A DNA stretch of 64,000 nt from Massospora cicadina (lineage: Eukaryota > Entomophthoromycota > Entomophthoromycetes > Entomophthorales > Entomophthoraceae). Location: NCBI GenBank assembly GCA_022478985.1, contig JAKSZP010009236.1, positions 216,233 through 280,232 of the forward strand. Direction: 5' to 3'. Each line of letters starts with the position of its first letter. Position 1 is the stretch's first letter. A program made the position numbers and the translations under genes. The notes beneath the pieces were generated by a model that made no database searches, was not told where the DNA came from, and saw only the letters and a list, made by a program, of their open reading frames with translations. This document shows, one piece after another, positions 1-11,195 of the stretch.

Positions 1-352
1 TAGTTCAAATACTATAAGGGCAAAATACCCAAAATCGAGTAGTTGTATTTCTCCAACCCTGCAGCAGACCATGGGGTGTCCAATGGAAGGTACTCCCCCA
101 GCCACAACCAGGTCCCTTCAAGCACCTACACGGGGCTCACCCCCTTTTATAAGCGTTGCAGGGGTCCCCAAAGGAGCTATAAATTTTTCAAAATGTGGAT
201 TAGCTGAAATTCATCAAAGCATTCCTCATGGGTATGTTTTCCCAATTATAATTCACCTTCCAAAAACTCTCTTTCCGCTTGGCATAACTTTTTAAGAAAA
301 ATTACATGAATTAATTTAACAAATCAAATTCGCCCCTAGTAGTTTTGCTCTA
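1..352. other. unassigned sequence at left edge
   Basis: No coding pattern or repeat partner was recognised elsewhere in the window. The right part could contain the undetected 5' end of F1, whose start is not defined. Confidence 0.3.
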
Positions 353-1625
353 ATGTCCTCGGGTTCTCTGCCAGCTGTTCCAGCGTGGGGCAGCAGCAAA
401 ACTCCCCCTGCCATTTTCCATCTGGCAGGAAAACGCGCTAGGACTGATTCACTCAGTCATTCTAAACCCATGGGTCGATTCAATCCTCCCAAGGACCTCA
501 TCGCCCACCTTGCTCATACCCAAGCTGTACCTTGCTGCCCCCTAGTGCTCCCCTGGAGCAACATGCACTACAGCCTAAGGGTCAAATATGGGAAAATGTT
601 CCCATACCATGACCAAGCCATTATATTAAAATGGCACAGGTGGTGATGACACCCGCCAGTTTTATTGATTTCCACCCCTACAAGGGGTATTTTGTCCTTA
701 GCTTCACCTGCGAAGCTGACGCTGCCACTGCAGCAACTTTGCCCCTGGTATTCCAGGGCACCCCTCTCCCCACAACTCAGACTTGGCTCCCAGCGGACAC
801 CACCTTGGTGGTTCAAATTGGTGGCTTGCCCACCCACCTCCCCCTGAAGTGCTCCATCAGGAGCTGATGGACGGTTTGGCAGCCTATGACACCAACCCCA
901 TCTTACAATTTGTGGTCCCAAATCGGGCCACATGACTAACTGGGCCTCGGGCATATGCCATGATCAGCCCTGAATTTAATAAAATCGCGGTGTCCATTCT
1001 GCTGCGCACCATTATTCCCTCAGCGCCTGACCATCAATTTTGGGCCTGCGTCAAGGGCAGGCAGACGATCTGTCCATCATGTTTTGAGTTAGACCACTCA
1101 AAATGCAAGTGCCCCTCCTCAACCAATTCCAGCGGATCAGACAACTCATCCGCTAACCTCCAATCTGCTGCCCACCCTGTACAATTTCCAGTACGGGGCA
1201 CAATCCTACCTCCCCCTCCCCCAAAGCTTGTTGCTGCAGCTGCACCTGCAGCCACCAATCAGCCTCCTCCTCACCCTAATGCCATAAATAATTCCACCAA
1301 TCAAGAATCAGATTGGATCTCAGTTCATTCCCATGCTTCCTCAAATGATTCAACCAAACCTCAACCATACACTGATTCCCCAATCAAATTCAACCAAAAC
1401 CCATGGGAATTATTGGCTGAAATTGATGAATCAGGTAAGTCATTAAAGAACCATCTCTGCAAATTGAGTGGTTCGTTAATGCAGAATGGGACGCCAGATA
1501 CCCCCCTCAACTTTATACCCCACAGCCAAATGCCAAAACATTTCGAAGTGATCACCAGCTTGCAGTTGAAGCAGCTGCAACACCAGATTGTCATCCCCTG
1601 CATAAAGCTGTCACTAAATCAGTAG
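353..1625 (+). pseudogene. F1 ORF1-like protein with CCHC knuckle, frameshifted
   Basis: The frame starting at 353 shifts near 630 and again near 845-960, then stays open to 1625. The N-terminal part matches F2 clearly: both have FIDFHPYKGYF or FIDFHPFKGYF and PLVFQG. A segment around 780-950 resembles the RNP-like core of LINE ORF1 proteins. It is followed at about 1062-1110 by CPSCFELDHSKCKC, a CX2CX4HX4C zinc knuckle. The C-terminal third is rich in Pro, Ala, Asn and Ser. The likely role is nucleic-acid binding in a retrotransposon RNP. The frameshifts make it non-functional as it stands. Confidence 0.6.
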
Positions 1626-2154
1626 AGATGCTCACAGGAGGAATTTCACCTCCTGTTATCCCCACAACCTTAGCTCCAAAAAGTAAAATCATGGTGACCC
1701 AGCTATACAAAATGCAAACGATGCTATCCAGAACGTGGCAACTATAGCACAGAATCCAAAAGCAATTATACTCTGAACCAACATTGCCATGTTTGTTAAG
1801 CTCCTAGACTCCCGCATCAAAGGTGAAAAAGCTCTAACCAAATATCTCAGTGCCATTTATCTAGCTGGCAATTTCCATGAATTTCAATTATCAGTGATAT
1901 TAAACCCCATGCCACAGATGCCACAACGCTAATACTGTCAGCTGTGACATGCACTCTAATATGGGAGGAAGAAGCTGCAGCCAAAGAGGCTGCTAGAAGA
2001 TGAGCCCCTGACCCCCCTCCCCTTCCACCATGGAGGGATAAGCGGTTTCCGCTGCCCACCTGGTTGGTTGTTTTCATTTCGTTTCATTCAAACCGCTCAT
2101 TAGGGCGTTTTGTTTGAGACAAGTAGCTATGTTTTATAATTTTAGTTTTAGTTT

Positions 2155-2196
2155 CAGTAATGTCCGTCCCCTGGTCAGCTTACTCAAATAAATATA
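2155..2196 (+). repeat. 3' tail shared by LINE L, F1, F2 and the SINE
   Basis: The core GTCCCCTGGTCAGCTT is followed by CTCAAATAAATATA. The same tail, with a few changes, ends the SINE (4308-4351, minus), F2 (41829-41870) and LINE L (22589-22630, minus; GTCCCCAGGTC then AAATAAATATA). Confidence 0.75.
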
Positions 2197-2470
2197 ATTC
2201 CCCTTCCATCATTTAGCCAAAATGAAGCGAGTATTTTGAGCTTTGATAGGCTCCTTCCCCATATTTCCTAAATGAGACTAGTATAAGCTATTCTGAATCT
2301 ATCCTTGATTTTCTCCTAACCCTTGATACAGTTTAAATACTGATTGGTCAGAAGTTGAGGGGGACGTTTTTTATTTTATCCTGGAGGCGCCTAATAAAAC
2401 TCTAAAAACTTAAATTTATCAAGTTTCTAAAGTTTAGTTATATTTGATGTTTTAGTGGTACAATTCCCCT
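2197..2470. other. no recognisable feature
   Basis: AT-rich flank between F1 and the inverted repeat. No ORF or repeat partner was seen. Confidence 0.3.
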
Positions 2471-2532
2471 ATTGTTGGATTTTGGCAAAACAAGCACCTA
2501 GTGAGATTCACCCTATTCCAAAATCCAACAAT
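2471..2532. repeat. perfect 15-bp inverted repeat
   Basis: ATTGTTGGATTTTGG at 2471-2485 is the exact reverse complement of 2518-2532, around a 32-nt spacer. Trimmed by one base, the ends read TGTTGG...CCAACA, like LTR or terminal-inverted-repeat termini. It may be a tiny MITE, an LTR-LTR junction or a hairpin. No target duplication is obvious. Confidence 0.6.
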
Positions 2533-2699
2533 ATAATAGACTCTGTATGGAAGGAAGCCCTTACTTCCCGAGTAGTATCCAGCCCTTAGTGGACTCTGCA
2601 GCTCCCTTATGCTGAGCTAACTTAGAGGGCAATAGCTAATAAAGTAATCAGACTAAAAGTGCTCTTTACTCAGGGATTAATTGGCAACCACAAAGGAGA

Positions 2700-2880
2700 C
2701 TATGCAATTTAATGCTAGATGACCAGCTCATCCCACGTTTAATATCGGTGATCTTGTACTGTTTTACCATTATTGCTCAGGTGGGGGATCTAACAAATTG
2801 GACACCTCCTGGTTGAGGCCTTATTTTGTGCTATATGGGCTGGTTCCTAATATCCATCGCCAATTTTCTTCCAAAGCACA
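2700..2880 (+). pseudogene. retroelement integrase C-terminal fragment
   Basis: The plus-strand frame contains FNIGDLVLFYHY, then KLDTSWLRPYFVL. This matches the conserved 'F.vGDlVl...KLd.sW.GPy.V' core of the LTR-retrotransposon integrase C-terminal domain. Upstream reading is broken, and no LTR or catalytic core was found beside it. It is on the opposite strand to element E and does not closely match families A or B. It is probably a scrap of another LTR element; the call rests on one short motif. Confidence 0.45.
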
Positions 2881-4291
2881 GTAGTTAATTGCATACATTC
2901 TAGGTCCTTGCACCCATATTTCCCCTTTGTTAGGATCTTAGGGTGGGCATCATCAGTTTTTGTAATGAAGAGCTGTCCGAAATTTTAGAAATCAGTCTGA
3001 TGATTAGTTTGATTGTGCTCTTTAGAATTGGGTCTTCAACAATTTGGATCAATTGTCTCCTGATAGGCCTCAACCCTTAAATGTGCAAAAAATTAATGAA
3101 GGAGTTCAATGATCATCACCAGATGCTATTCTATCAAGTTATTTTAAATTGCAACTGGAAGCCCTAGAAAAATAGGAAGGTGACAATCTCGTTGTTTTCC
3201 AAAGAGATGACACTGAAATGAACTTATTAATGGTGAGGAGTGAAGATCCTAAACATGGAGGACCCAAGCCCTAAGAACACCGGGCACTGAGCCATTATAT
3301 AATTATTAAAAGCTTCTAACCAATAGAATATTGTACATTTTCCTTATCAAATTTATCCTTATTCTATGTTTCCTTTCATAGTTACAACAATATCTAACAA
3401 GCTAGGATAGTTTCAACATTTGGACCCTTTAAAGTGAAAGTGCTTCTCCATCGTCTCTCAACAGCCATTACACTCTTTAGTCCATCCCAAAGAATTTCAA
3501 GACTTCCATTCAATAGTGCTCTAAGAACGCAAAAAAATTAATAAAGCATTCACCTAAAAAAGCCAAAACTGGCAGTATGTAGAGGCAGCGGGGACAATAG
3601 ATGGTGAGTGTGGTGGGGCAACAGAGGCAAGCGCAGCAGAACAACAGAAGTGGGAGCATTAGGAGACAATTGAGCAAATTTGGGGGGGAGAAGAGGCATA
3701 AGCGCAGGCGGGAATTATGGACTTAACAGAAGCAGAAAAGGATGGCACCTTGGACTCATGCGAGACTTTGGACAGGTACATTAGAAAGATTGCAAAACAT
3801 ATGTTCTTGAAATAATGAAAGGGCCAGGTATGCTACATTGCCAAACACGGAAAGGGCATTGTTAGCCAAAAAGCAAGAAAGCTGAATTTTAGAGGAATAT
3901 AAATTTTGTTTAAAGTAAAAATGGGCCACAATATGAAGCCCAAAAACCATTATATAACCTATGATATGCGTTATTTTTGTATTGGTAATGCTTTTATACT
4001 GGGAGTCAGTGAATTCATCCTGAATAGAGATAGGCACATCCAGAGGGCCAGCAAATCCTTTTATAAGCATCATCAGAATAAATCTTATTAATATGGTTAG
4101 CTATTATGCAACCAAGAAATTTGACACTGCACACAGAATGAGGTTTGTTGAGTTTGGGAGGTAAGTGCTCTTGCAAGTTACATAAAATTGGTAATGTCAA
4201 AATTTTCATGGTCCAATCATGACAGGTGCCTTATGTATTTTTTATTTTGAGCTTTCAAAGATTTTCACAGTGATTTTACTGTTCTGTCATA
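2881..4291. other. no gene recognised
   Basis: Only short, stop-broken frames. The first ~400 bases may be a decayed continuation of the integrase fragment, with partly open plus-strand reading to about 3270, but no motif confirms it. Confidence 0.3.
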
Positions 4292-4307
4292 TTTCCAGTA
4301 TCATTAT
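4292..4307. repeat. SINE target-site duplication, left copy
   Basis: TTTCCAGTATCATTAT, repeated exactly at 4594-4609. A perfect 16-bp duplication on both sides defines the SINE ends. Confidence 0.9.
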
Positions 4308-4593
4308 TTTTATTTAACTGAGGCAAGCTGACCAGGGGACAGGCATTACTGAAAGAAAGAAATGACATGAAACCTGAACAGGGTCAACTCCATCAAAGAA
4401 AGTTTTTTCACCTCTAGATCAGGACTCAAATTTTTCTGGTTACGTCATGGGTAAGGTTTTCGTGTTATCAGACCTACTAACCGCCAATAGCTTCCTTTGG
4501 CTGGCACCCCAATCGATGTGCGAAGGGCAGGAATCGAACCTGCAACCTTCAGGTTGGTAGCCATACGCCCTTACTGACTCTCTTCCACCCCCT
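4308..4593 (-). mobile_element. tRNA-derived SINE (286 bp) with LINE-type tail
   Basis: It is flanked by a perfect 16-bp direct repeat. Read on the minus strand it has a tRNA-related head (4519-4593) with an exact B box, a body of about 167 bp with no coding (4352-4518), and a 3' end (4308-4351) containing TGTCCCCTGGTCAGCTT and GTTAAATAAA. The tail is shared with LINE L and the F elements in this window. Long duplications and a LINE-matching tail are the hallmarks of target-primed reverse transcription by a partner LINE. The intact duplication suggests a younger insertion than its surroundings. SINEs are uncommon in described fungi. Confidence 0.88.
4519..4593 (-). promoter_or_regulatory. tRNA-like SINE head with Pol III internal promoter
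   Basis: The B box GGTTCGATTCC lies at 4530-4540 (minus) inside an intact T arm: GCAGG, loop TTCGATT, CCTGC. An anticodon-like loop CTACCAA precedes it, but its stem has two mismatches. The A-box region (about 4570-4588) is degenerate and the acceptor stem does not pair. This is therefore a tRNA-derived promoter, not a tRNA gene. Parent tRNA identity is uncertain; the loop would read ACC (glycine-like). Confidence 0.75.
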
Positions 4594-4609
4594 TTTCCAG
4601 TATCATTAT

Positions 4610-7207
4610 CCTTTTGGGAGAAGTACAAATTAAGTCTCTCAGATGATATCACACTGTAGGTAGAGAAGGATTATCATGGCAGTGCTTAGCAGTAATAAAA
4701 AGATTAAAAAAGATGTCTGATTTGATTTGGTATTTGTTGTTAGCTTTGGGAGGACCCAAATTGACATAGTATGGTCTGTTTCAACAAACAAGGTCTGGAT
4801 GAGTCTTGAGGAACATGAACTATCTGAGTAAGACCAGCTACAACACTAATGCATTGGCACAAATGATGTTAAGTTATAAGTGTTCACTATATGATAGCAG
4901 TTTTCTGCGTATCAGCAAACTTTTAACAGCATTGATTCAAGTGGTAGTTTATTTTCCTGGATGCTTCTAGCAGTACTGGAATACATTTTCTAATTCAACT
5001 TGCTCTTGGAAGTGGTAAGGAGCTATTGAGGCATTGCCCTGGCCGATTCATCCTCTGGATTTCATCTACACTATCAAGGTTGGCAAGATGGCTCATGCTG
5101 CCTTTAAGTTGTCCCTCAACCTCTTCCATGAAGAATCACCCCTGTGAAACATCTTAAAACAAAACAACATGACCCAATAACTGCACGATTGTAAGAATTT
5201 TTGGGGTAAGTGAACTAAGTCATACAAGAGAAGAATTTAGGCACTAATTATAACCCAAAGGATCATTACGGCAAAAATGATGGATCTGATAAAAGGATTC
5301 CTTATGCTACTTGTTTAGACTTCTGGCAGAAACTACCATTAGTGTGAGGACCAGGGGATCCAAATTAACTTTAATTTTCACAAAAAGTTCCTATTGATCC
5401 TCTCAAAGCACCACGCAATTAGAATAATTATTTCCACAACTTTTTATTTGACGATGGGTCAGCCATCTCAGTGGGCGCATGTTGGACATAATTTATATCA
5501 GAATTCACCAAAGTGCTTAAAATAATGAAAAGAAACTAGAAAATTGACATAATGAAATGTCTTGTCATTAAAAATAGAGAATTATGAAAATGCTTAGTGT
5601 TCTCACCTGTGAGGGCACTTTCCTAAATAAAAGGGATGAGCGTTGAGGAGGGGTTGCTATGGTGTTCTTAGGTGCTGAAATCTCTTCTAGGGTTTTAGGT
5701 TATTTGTTTTGCGCGTTAGAGGAAAAAGTCAAATTGCTAAATTGTCAAAATAATTGAGTTTGGTAGAGGTGATAAGGCATGCCATGATTGGTTGCTCCCT
5801 AGCAACGCAATGAAAAATAAAATTAAAAATTAAGACGCGCTTCACCAGTTCTGGCCTGTCATTTGATTAGCAATGTACATAGTGACTTAATAAAGTGATA
5901 TTATAGTAATATTAAAAGATATCCTAAATCACAGGACAGAAATTTAGATTCACATTAAAAACGATAAACTCACTGTCAACATTAGAAAACAAAAGTAATT
6001 TAGGCATTTAAAATTAGGATTGAAGGATTTAGTGAAATAGAGTAACAGTAAGGTTGTCTTACAGGGATTAAAAAGTGCTGTTTTAGAAGTTTAGAAAAGC
6101 TTCATTGAATAAGAGCCATTTACTATCAACATAAAATCGTCTATGCAATGTGAAATCAATAGCAGTAATATGACTAAAAGAGTAGAAAGCTCTGTAAAGT
6201 CTTACAAGTAATGCCAAGAGAAGCCTGAGATGACAGAGTTAAGTCAAGCATTAAGACATCAAAACTAAGCTCACTCATCTAGAGCTCTATCTTGGGAAAA
6301 GCATGTGAGTCTTTTTGAGAGGTGATCCCTCTGTTGAGCGATTCTATAAACTCCTACTCAAAAATCGTGGATGAATAGTATCTCAAGACCAAAGGAAAAG
6401 TTGACTATCCCTGAAGTCCTGTGATCCATAGAGATGACCTTTACGGACCTCACAACCAGAATGTACTATGATATCTTAATAACAAAGAGAAGAACATGGA
6501 CTGACTGTGTCATGAATCTTGCAAAATAAAAAGACTGCGTTGCCACTCAAGATTAGTTACCACTTACAGAAACAGTCAATTTACTGCTACTAAGGGCTTC
6601 TACAAAGTTTGTAATAAAGTGAAGAGGGAAAATGCCAATACTAACTAGATAATCATGAGATTGGACCTTATAGGTGATAATTGACACTACAAACTTCCTT
6701 ATTTAAAGTAAATTTAGAAGTTCCAGGATGTCTATTTTTATAAAAGGGAAAGCAAAAATATAAAATGAGCTGACTTTAAGACCAGTTTGGGACTGCTGCC
6801 TTATACATGTAATTGATAATAAAGGTGTGTGCTTTAGGGCCACTGATCCTTAATGTGGAGGAATATTGGTGGATTAAACACACTATGAAAAACTTAATTA
6901 AAGAATCTAAGACATACTTTGAAACACTCCTTTTTTTATTTGGATAAACCCAACTTTTTTCTAATATAACTTTATGTGGCCTAGTTAGGGCCTGGAACGC
7001 GAGCCTGTGATCACAGGGTGCACCCATGGCTTGGGATATTAGGGTTGATCCCACTTCAAAATCTTAGTGAATTAATACTCTCAAACAAGTTGGGGGCAGT
7101 CTTGCTGTATCAGTTCTTAAGTTGGAAGGTTGGAAACGTCTATTGGACTAAAAATTACAACAAATGATTCGTTAGCATTTGATTATGACTCTGACCCTTA
7201 GATTGGC
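4610..7207. other. no gene recognised
   Basis: About 2.6 kb of AT-rich sequence with only short frames and no family match. A short palindrome (5791-5806) was noted and not interpreted. Confidence 0.3.
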
Positions 7208-7690
7208 TCAAAACCTTCCTACCTGAAATATGTCTGCCTTTGAACAAGCAACCTGTCTGCTGGAAGCAACCTCTGACCTCCAGCGCTTCCCTGAAAACCT
7301 ATGAAACCTTTTCAATAAATACTTGGTGGTGGGAAGGGTTGGGAGGGAGGACTTCTTCTGGAAGTAGGCTGACACCAACCTCTCATCCACAACTTGGGCT
7401 AAATTGTCCTTTTTGTTGAAGGTTTTAGCCACCTTCTTAGCCCCTATTTAGTTTTATGAGGAAATTCCTTCATGTCCAGGCATAGAGGCTTTTTTCAGGA
7501 CTTTCACTATCCTTTCCTTTTTTGACAGAAGGTGCTACACTTCCAGGAATCTGGATAAACGCATAATTTTTGTGCGCCATGGGCAACTTGATTGCTATAA
7601 TGGCTGCGATCTTCTGGGGAGGATGGGCAGCCATGGATTGGCGGTGGAATACCTTCACCAGCGCCTTGATATTGTTAAAATTACTGGCAC
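7208..7690 (-). pseudogene. decayed ORF, paralogue of 12490-12960
   Basis: Two adjacent minus-strand frames (7470-7658, then 7208-7432) are separated by a stop-rich gap. The second contains AQVVDERLVSAY. The block at 12490-12960 has AHVVDER.TMAY at the equivalent place, and upstream both share a V(S/T)A...I..L(V/L)K pattern. The two therefore look like decayed copies of one coding sequence. I do not recognise the protein. It could be part of an unrecognised transposon or an old duplicated host gene. Confidence 0.3.
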
Positions 7691-8139
7691 TTACCCAGAT
7701 ATGATAATAGGATAGGAATCCCTTTCATTATACCAGGTTTTGGAATAATGGCAGGAACCTTACATGAGGTAAAATATCTTTAACATCATTCTCCTGAAAG
7801 TCCTTGTGGGATCCACCAATAGACACCACAAATAATATATTGAAACGAAATTTCTTACTTTTTATTAAAAGTATAAAATAATACTTAATTTGGTTTTTTA
7901 TGTTTTTTATTAAACAGGCAGGGCAAAACCAGAAAAGGTCCCTTTGTCAATACTAGCTTTTCCTATTTAAACTAGTTCAAATTTTGAGACCATCGATTTT
8001 TGAGGCAAAAGAATGCAAAGCTCAGTCTTCTAAATTAGGGAATATAGGCTTTTGACCTATCAGATCGAAGATAAAAATTTTTAGAGGTAAAACCAACCTG
8101 TGCAGTAATGACTTGATGAATTGTATCCAATCACCAGCG

Positions 8140-8345
8140 AGTAAAATCTTTTCACCTTGGCGGTGGTCAGACTTGACTGGTAATGATTGGGTATTTCAGT
8201 GGTAGTAAGACTTGGATGGTAATGATTGGCTAATGTTCACCCTATCATCCTTGAGTATATTCTTTGCACCTTGGTGGTGGTTAGACTCGGATGATAATGA
8301 TTGGTTAACTCACATCCAAGCATCATCAGGTAACATCCTCTTGCC
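8140..8345. repeat. imperfect repeats of about 114 bp, plus a partial unit
   Basis: A motif (CACCTTGG, GGTGGT, AGACT, then TAATGATTGG) occurs near 8152 and again near 8267. A shortened version near 8200 contains AGACTTGGATGGTAATGATT. No coding meaning was seen. Confidence 0.5.
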
Positions 8346-10079
8346 TTGCAGAGGTTCCAATCCATGCGATAGTATACTCCTCATATTTGACCGAGGAGTC
8401 AGAGTATTTCTATTATTAATTATTACTGTTTTAAGCCGATTTTTATGATAAATCATATTCCTCCAGTTGTTAGGATTCCACTGAGAATCCACTAGGATTT
8501 TTCACTGTGGGTATTCATATTGTTGATATCCACATTTTTATCTAAAAATTTAGCAGGTGATGGCCCAATCATATGAGCAGAATCAGGAACGCTAACACCT
8601 CCAACATTCTTTTTCTTAGATCAGAAAGGAGAATGTCTGACAGTCCTCATATAATATTGGCTCTGGTGCAGAAGGTGTTTCACCCTTGAAAAGGTTACAG
8701 ATGAGATGCATTAAAATATCTTTCTGCTTCCAATGTGATACAAACCTCAGATGGAAAGCCCCATTACTCTAATTCTCCTCACCCATATGTGGACCCAAAC
8801 ACTTGCTTTAAAATTTCCAGGAGAGGAGTTTCGTGTGCAAATAGCACATGTCCAACATGACTAATAACCCTACCCTAAACTCTTGGATGATAAGTCACTT
8901 GTGATTCTTAAATTTCTTATAGTAACTTATAGCCTTTGTCAAATAATTGCAAATAAGAGTTTGATATCACAAATCTGCTGAATATGTTTCTCTGAAGCAG
9001 GCACCACCAAACAAAAAGCGAGGTCTAGCTTAGGTAGAGGGGATAAACCCTAAGTTAATTTCAAATGAGGAACCCAGTGGATGAATGGATTGTATTATTG
9101 TTTGAAAACTGTGCTAAGGTGTAACAGATGAGATTCCTAAGACCCCGTTTGCCATTAACCTAATGCAACCTAAGTAAAAAAAGTTGCCTTGATCATTTGG
9201 CAGGATAATTTATATTAAAATCTTGAAGAGCACAGTTAAAACAAAACGTAAAGATAAATTTAAACTATGCTATCTTCAGGAATTCTAGTATATCACATAT
9301 GAAGTAAAAAACACAAAATATATCTTAAAAATCCGAGGTGCAGTAGACGTTCAATATGCCAATAGCCTCTCTCACCTGATGGGCTTCACAAGGCTGCGCT
9401 CAAATGGTGCAAACCAACCCCAGCTCCAATGCAGGTCGAAGTACAGTGTGTGATCACATTGCGCCAGCACCAGAACATCCATGCCTGCCAAATAAATGGG
9501 CTAATGCCCATATGGCGTCCTAAGGTACCTAATAATGAGATTTACATGTACTCTTGGTCTTATAGGCTCCAGTTCTCCATGTCACAACTCGATCACAATG
9601 TGCAAATGCCCTTTCAGCGTTCCAAAATATGGTTTTCATCCCTTCCCAACCACACCATATTTATAATTCTAAACGAACAATTTAAAATGTGACTTCCAAA
9701 TGGGTGTTCTAACAAATGCGGAATAAGCTTTATTTTGAGAGGAAACAATGAGAGAAAAGCAGGTGAGGAAAGGAGGAACTGAATTACAACAGATAGATGG
9801 TTTTCCAAAAAAGCTCCACAAATTTATAATAATTTAGGCTTCAAGAAAACCTAGCAAATGCCTGCGTCCAAGCAACTGTTCACAATTGGATTAATGAAGT
9901 TTAATTCCACTAAAATCAGCCAATATATATATATCTATTAATAAATTTTAATTTTCTTTGACTCAACAATCAAATCATGGTGGAGAGTTGAAATTTCACC
10001 ATCGACATAATGAAGTTCCTAAGTCCCAGCCTTTGAAAAATATCATGTATGAACGCTGATCATGAAACATATGAAATCC
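8346..10079. other. no gene recognised; probable decayed element
   Basis: Short frames only, with a small (AT)n run at 9923-9934. The right part may be the degraded C-terminal side of the integrase fragment at 10080-10400, but no motif supports this. Confidence 0.3.
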
Positions 10080-10400
10080 AGCGCAGTATCCTTAGCAACA
10101 GAGGCATAGCAGCAAAGAAACACTCATGGATCTGGTTGACCCTTTCAATCTACCTGTCAGACTAGGGTTGATATGTGGTGGAGCAACAAGGATTGACCTT
10201 ATATATGGCTAGCAAATCACTTAAAAATTGTTCTTTAAATTAGGCTGATCGCTCATCACTTCCTGGGGTAGACAAAAAATATAAAAGACATTGTGGATGA
10301 AGAGCCTGACCGTTTACTCTGAGGAGATTGCTAAATGATATGGTATAAACAGGGAAAACTTGGTGACCTAATCTACTTCAACAAAGACTTCATCAAGTCC
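10080..10400 (-). pseudogene. H: chromovirus-like Ty3 integrase core fragment
   Basis: Read on the minus strand, broken by stops and frameshifts, the sequence gives VTKFSLFIPYHLAISSE, then FCLPQEVMSDQ, then STTYQP, SDR and IERVNQ. These align in order with the chromovirus integrase core: the region after the first Asp, the 'lP..ivSD' second Asp, and 'STAYHPQTDGQTERVNQ' carrying the Glu. Families A and B use YHPE..G.VE.VNG instead, so H is a separate lineage. The solo LTR at 10630 probably landed within H, because a possible Cys-pair remnant (CVTC) lies between them. Long dead. Confidence 0.6.
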
Positions 10401-10629
10401 ATAAGAACTAATTATTTAAACAATTTCTCAACTGATACAGAGTTCCAAACCCTTCTTACTGTTGCTTTGTGTGTGACAGACCATTATAACCCGACCTATA
10501 CAATCTAGCCTAGGCACAGGTCACACAACTCATGATCCAGGTAGAATATTTCTTGAGATACCATCCAGTTAAGTAATTTGATCTCCAGATTAAGACATTT
10601 CTTATTCCTTGGGTGCACAACTGAGGGGG

Positions 10630-11190
10630 TGTTATTATTATAGCAATATCTTTGGGATATGCCGAGAGGGTTGCACCAGGCCAGACCCACTGAACAAATG
10701 GATGGAAAATATGAAGATCATCGTCTCTGGTACAATTTAATATTCTTAATAAAATATGGAGCAATTGTCCCGATGCACTTCTTTAATTATTTCAATATTA
10801 CAGCAGATCCTTACTGTTCTGCTCACTCTTTCCTATTAACAATCCTCTTTCTATAATCGCCCCATCTCTCAGATATATCAGTGACTTTGGAAAATACTGT
10901 CCCCATTGGCTTAGATTATTCAGTTACAACATATTCTCATTGGCTCTGGCAGGGTATGATATTCTCAATTCTCTATCGCCTTAGTTTGAGGCAATCTACT
11001 CAATAATCATCAAATGTCAACATCGCCTCATTTCCCTCTTTGGAGAATATCCAATCATAATTCTTTCTGAATCAATATCTCCTCTTCTCAAGGCGCTTGA
11101 ATAATTGTAACTAGTATCATGGTCAGCAGATTCTCAACAATCAACCGTAACTTTTTGGGGTTTATTGGTCAGTTATATTTGGATCTCGAT
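10630..11190 (-). repeat. B4: solo LTR of family B
   Basis: This 561-bp block aligns over its length with the reverse complement of the B1 LTRs (562 and 555 bp), including ATATCTTTGGGATAT near its start. It is flanked by GGGGG on both sides (10625-10629 and 11191-11195), fitting a 5-bp target duplication. No internal gag-pol follows on either side, so it is a solo LTR left by LTR-LTR recombination. The G-run could make the duplication appear by chance. Confidence 0.7.
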
Positions 11191-11195
11191 GGGGG

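Larger units (their letters stand above)
353..2196 (+). mobile_element. F1: LINE-tailed element with ORF1 only
   Basis: F1 is a second, diverged copy of F2 (39946-41870). It has one gag-like/ORF1 reading region followed by a 3' tail ending in AAATAAATATA, with no endonuclease or RT between them. The tail matches those of LINE L and the SINE. The 5' boundary and a target duplication could not be fixed, so the start given is the start of recognisable coding. Members of this type are probably mobilised in trans by the LINE, as ORF1-only LINE derivatives are in other genomes. That last point is inference. Confidence 0.65.

Noticed and set aside
1034..1258. minus-strand Ala/Gly-rich frame
   Set aside because: It is the complement of the Pro-rich part of the F1 ORF.
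4519..4594. functional tRNA gene
   Set aside because: The T arm is perfect but the acceptor stem does not pair, the anticodon stem has mismatches and the A box is degenerate; a SINE with target duplications explains it better.
4440..4652. 70-codon minus-strand frame
   Set aside because: It runs across the tRNA-related head of the SINE and its target duplication; it is not a protein gene.
5791..5806. GTTGCTCCCTAGCAAC, resembling an RFX-type X-box
   Set aside because: The palindrome is short, the spacer is longer than the usual X-box and there is no gene nearby.
9923..9934. short (AT)n run
   Set aside because: Ordinary low-complexity DNA.
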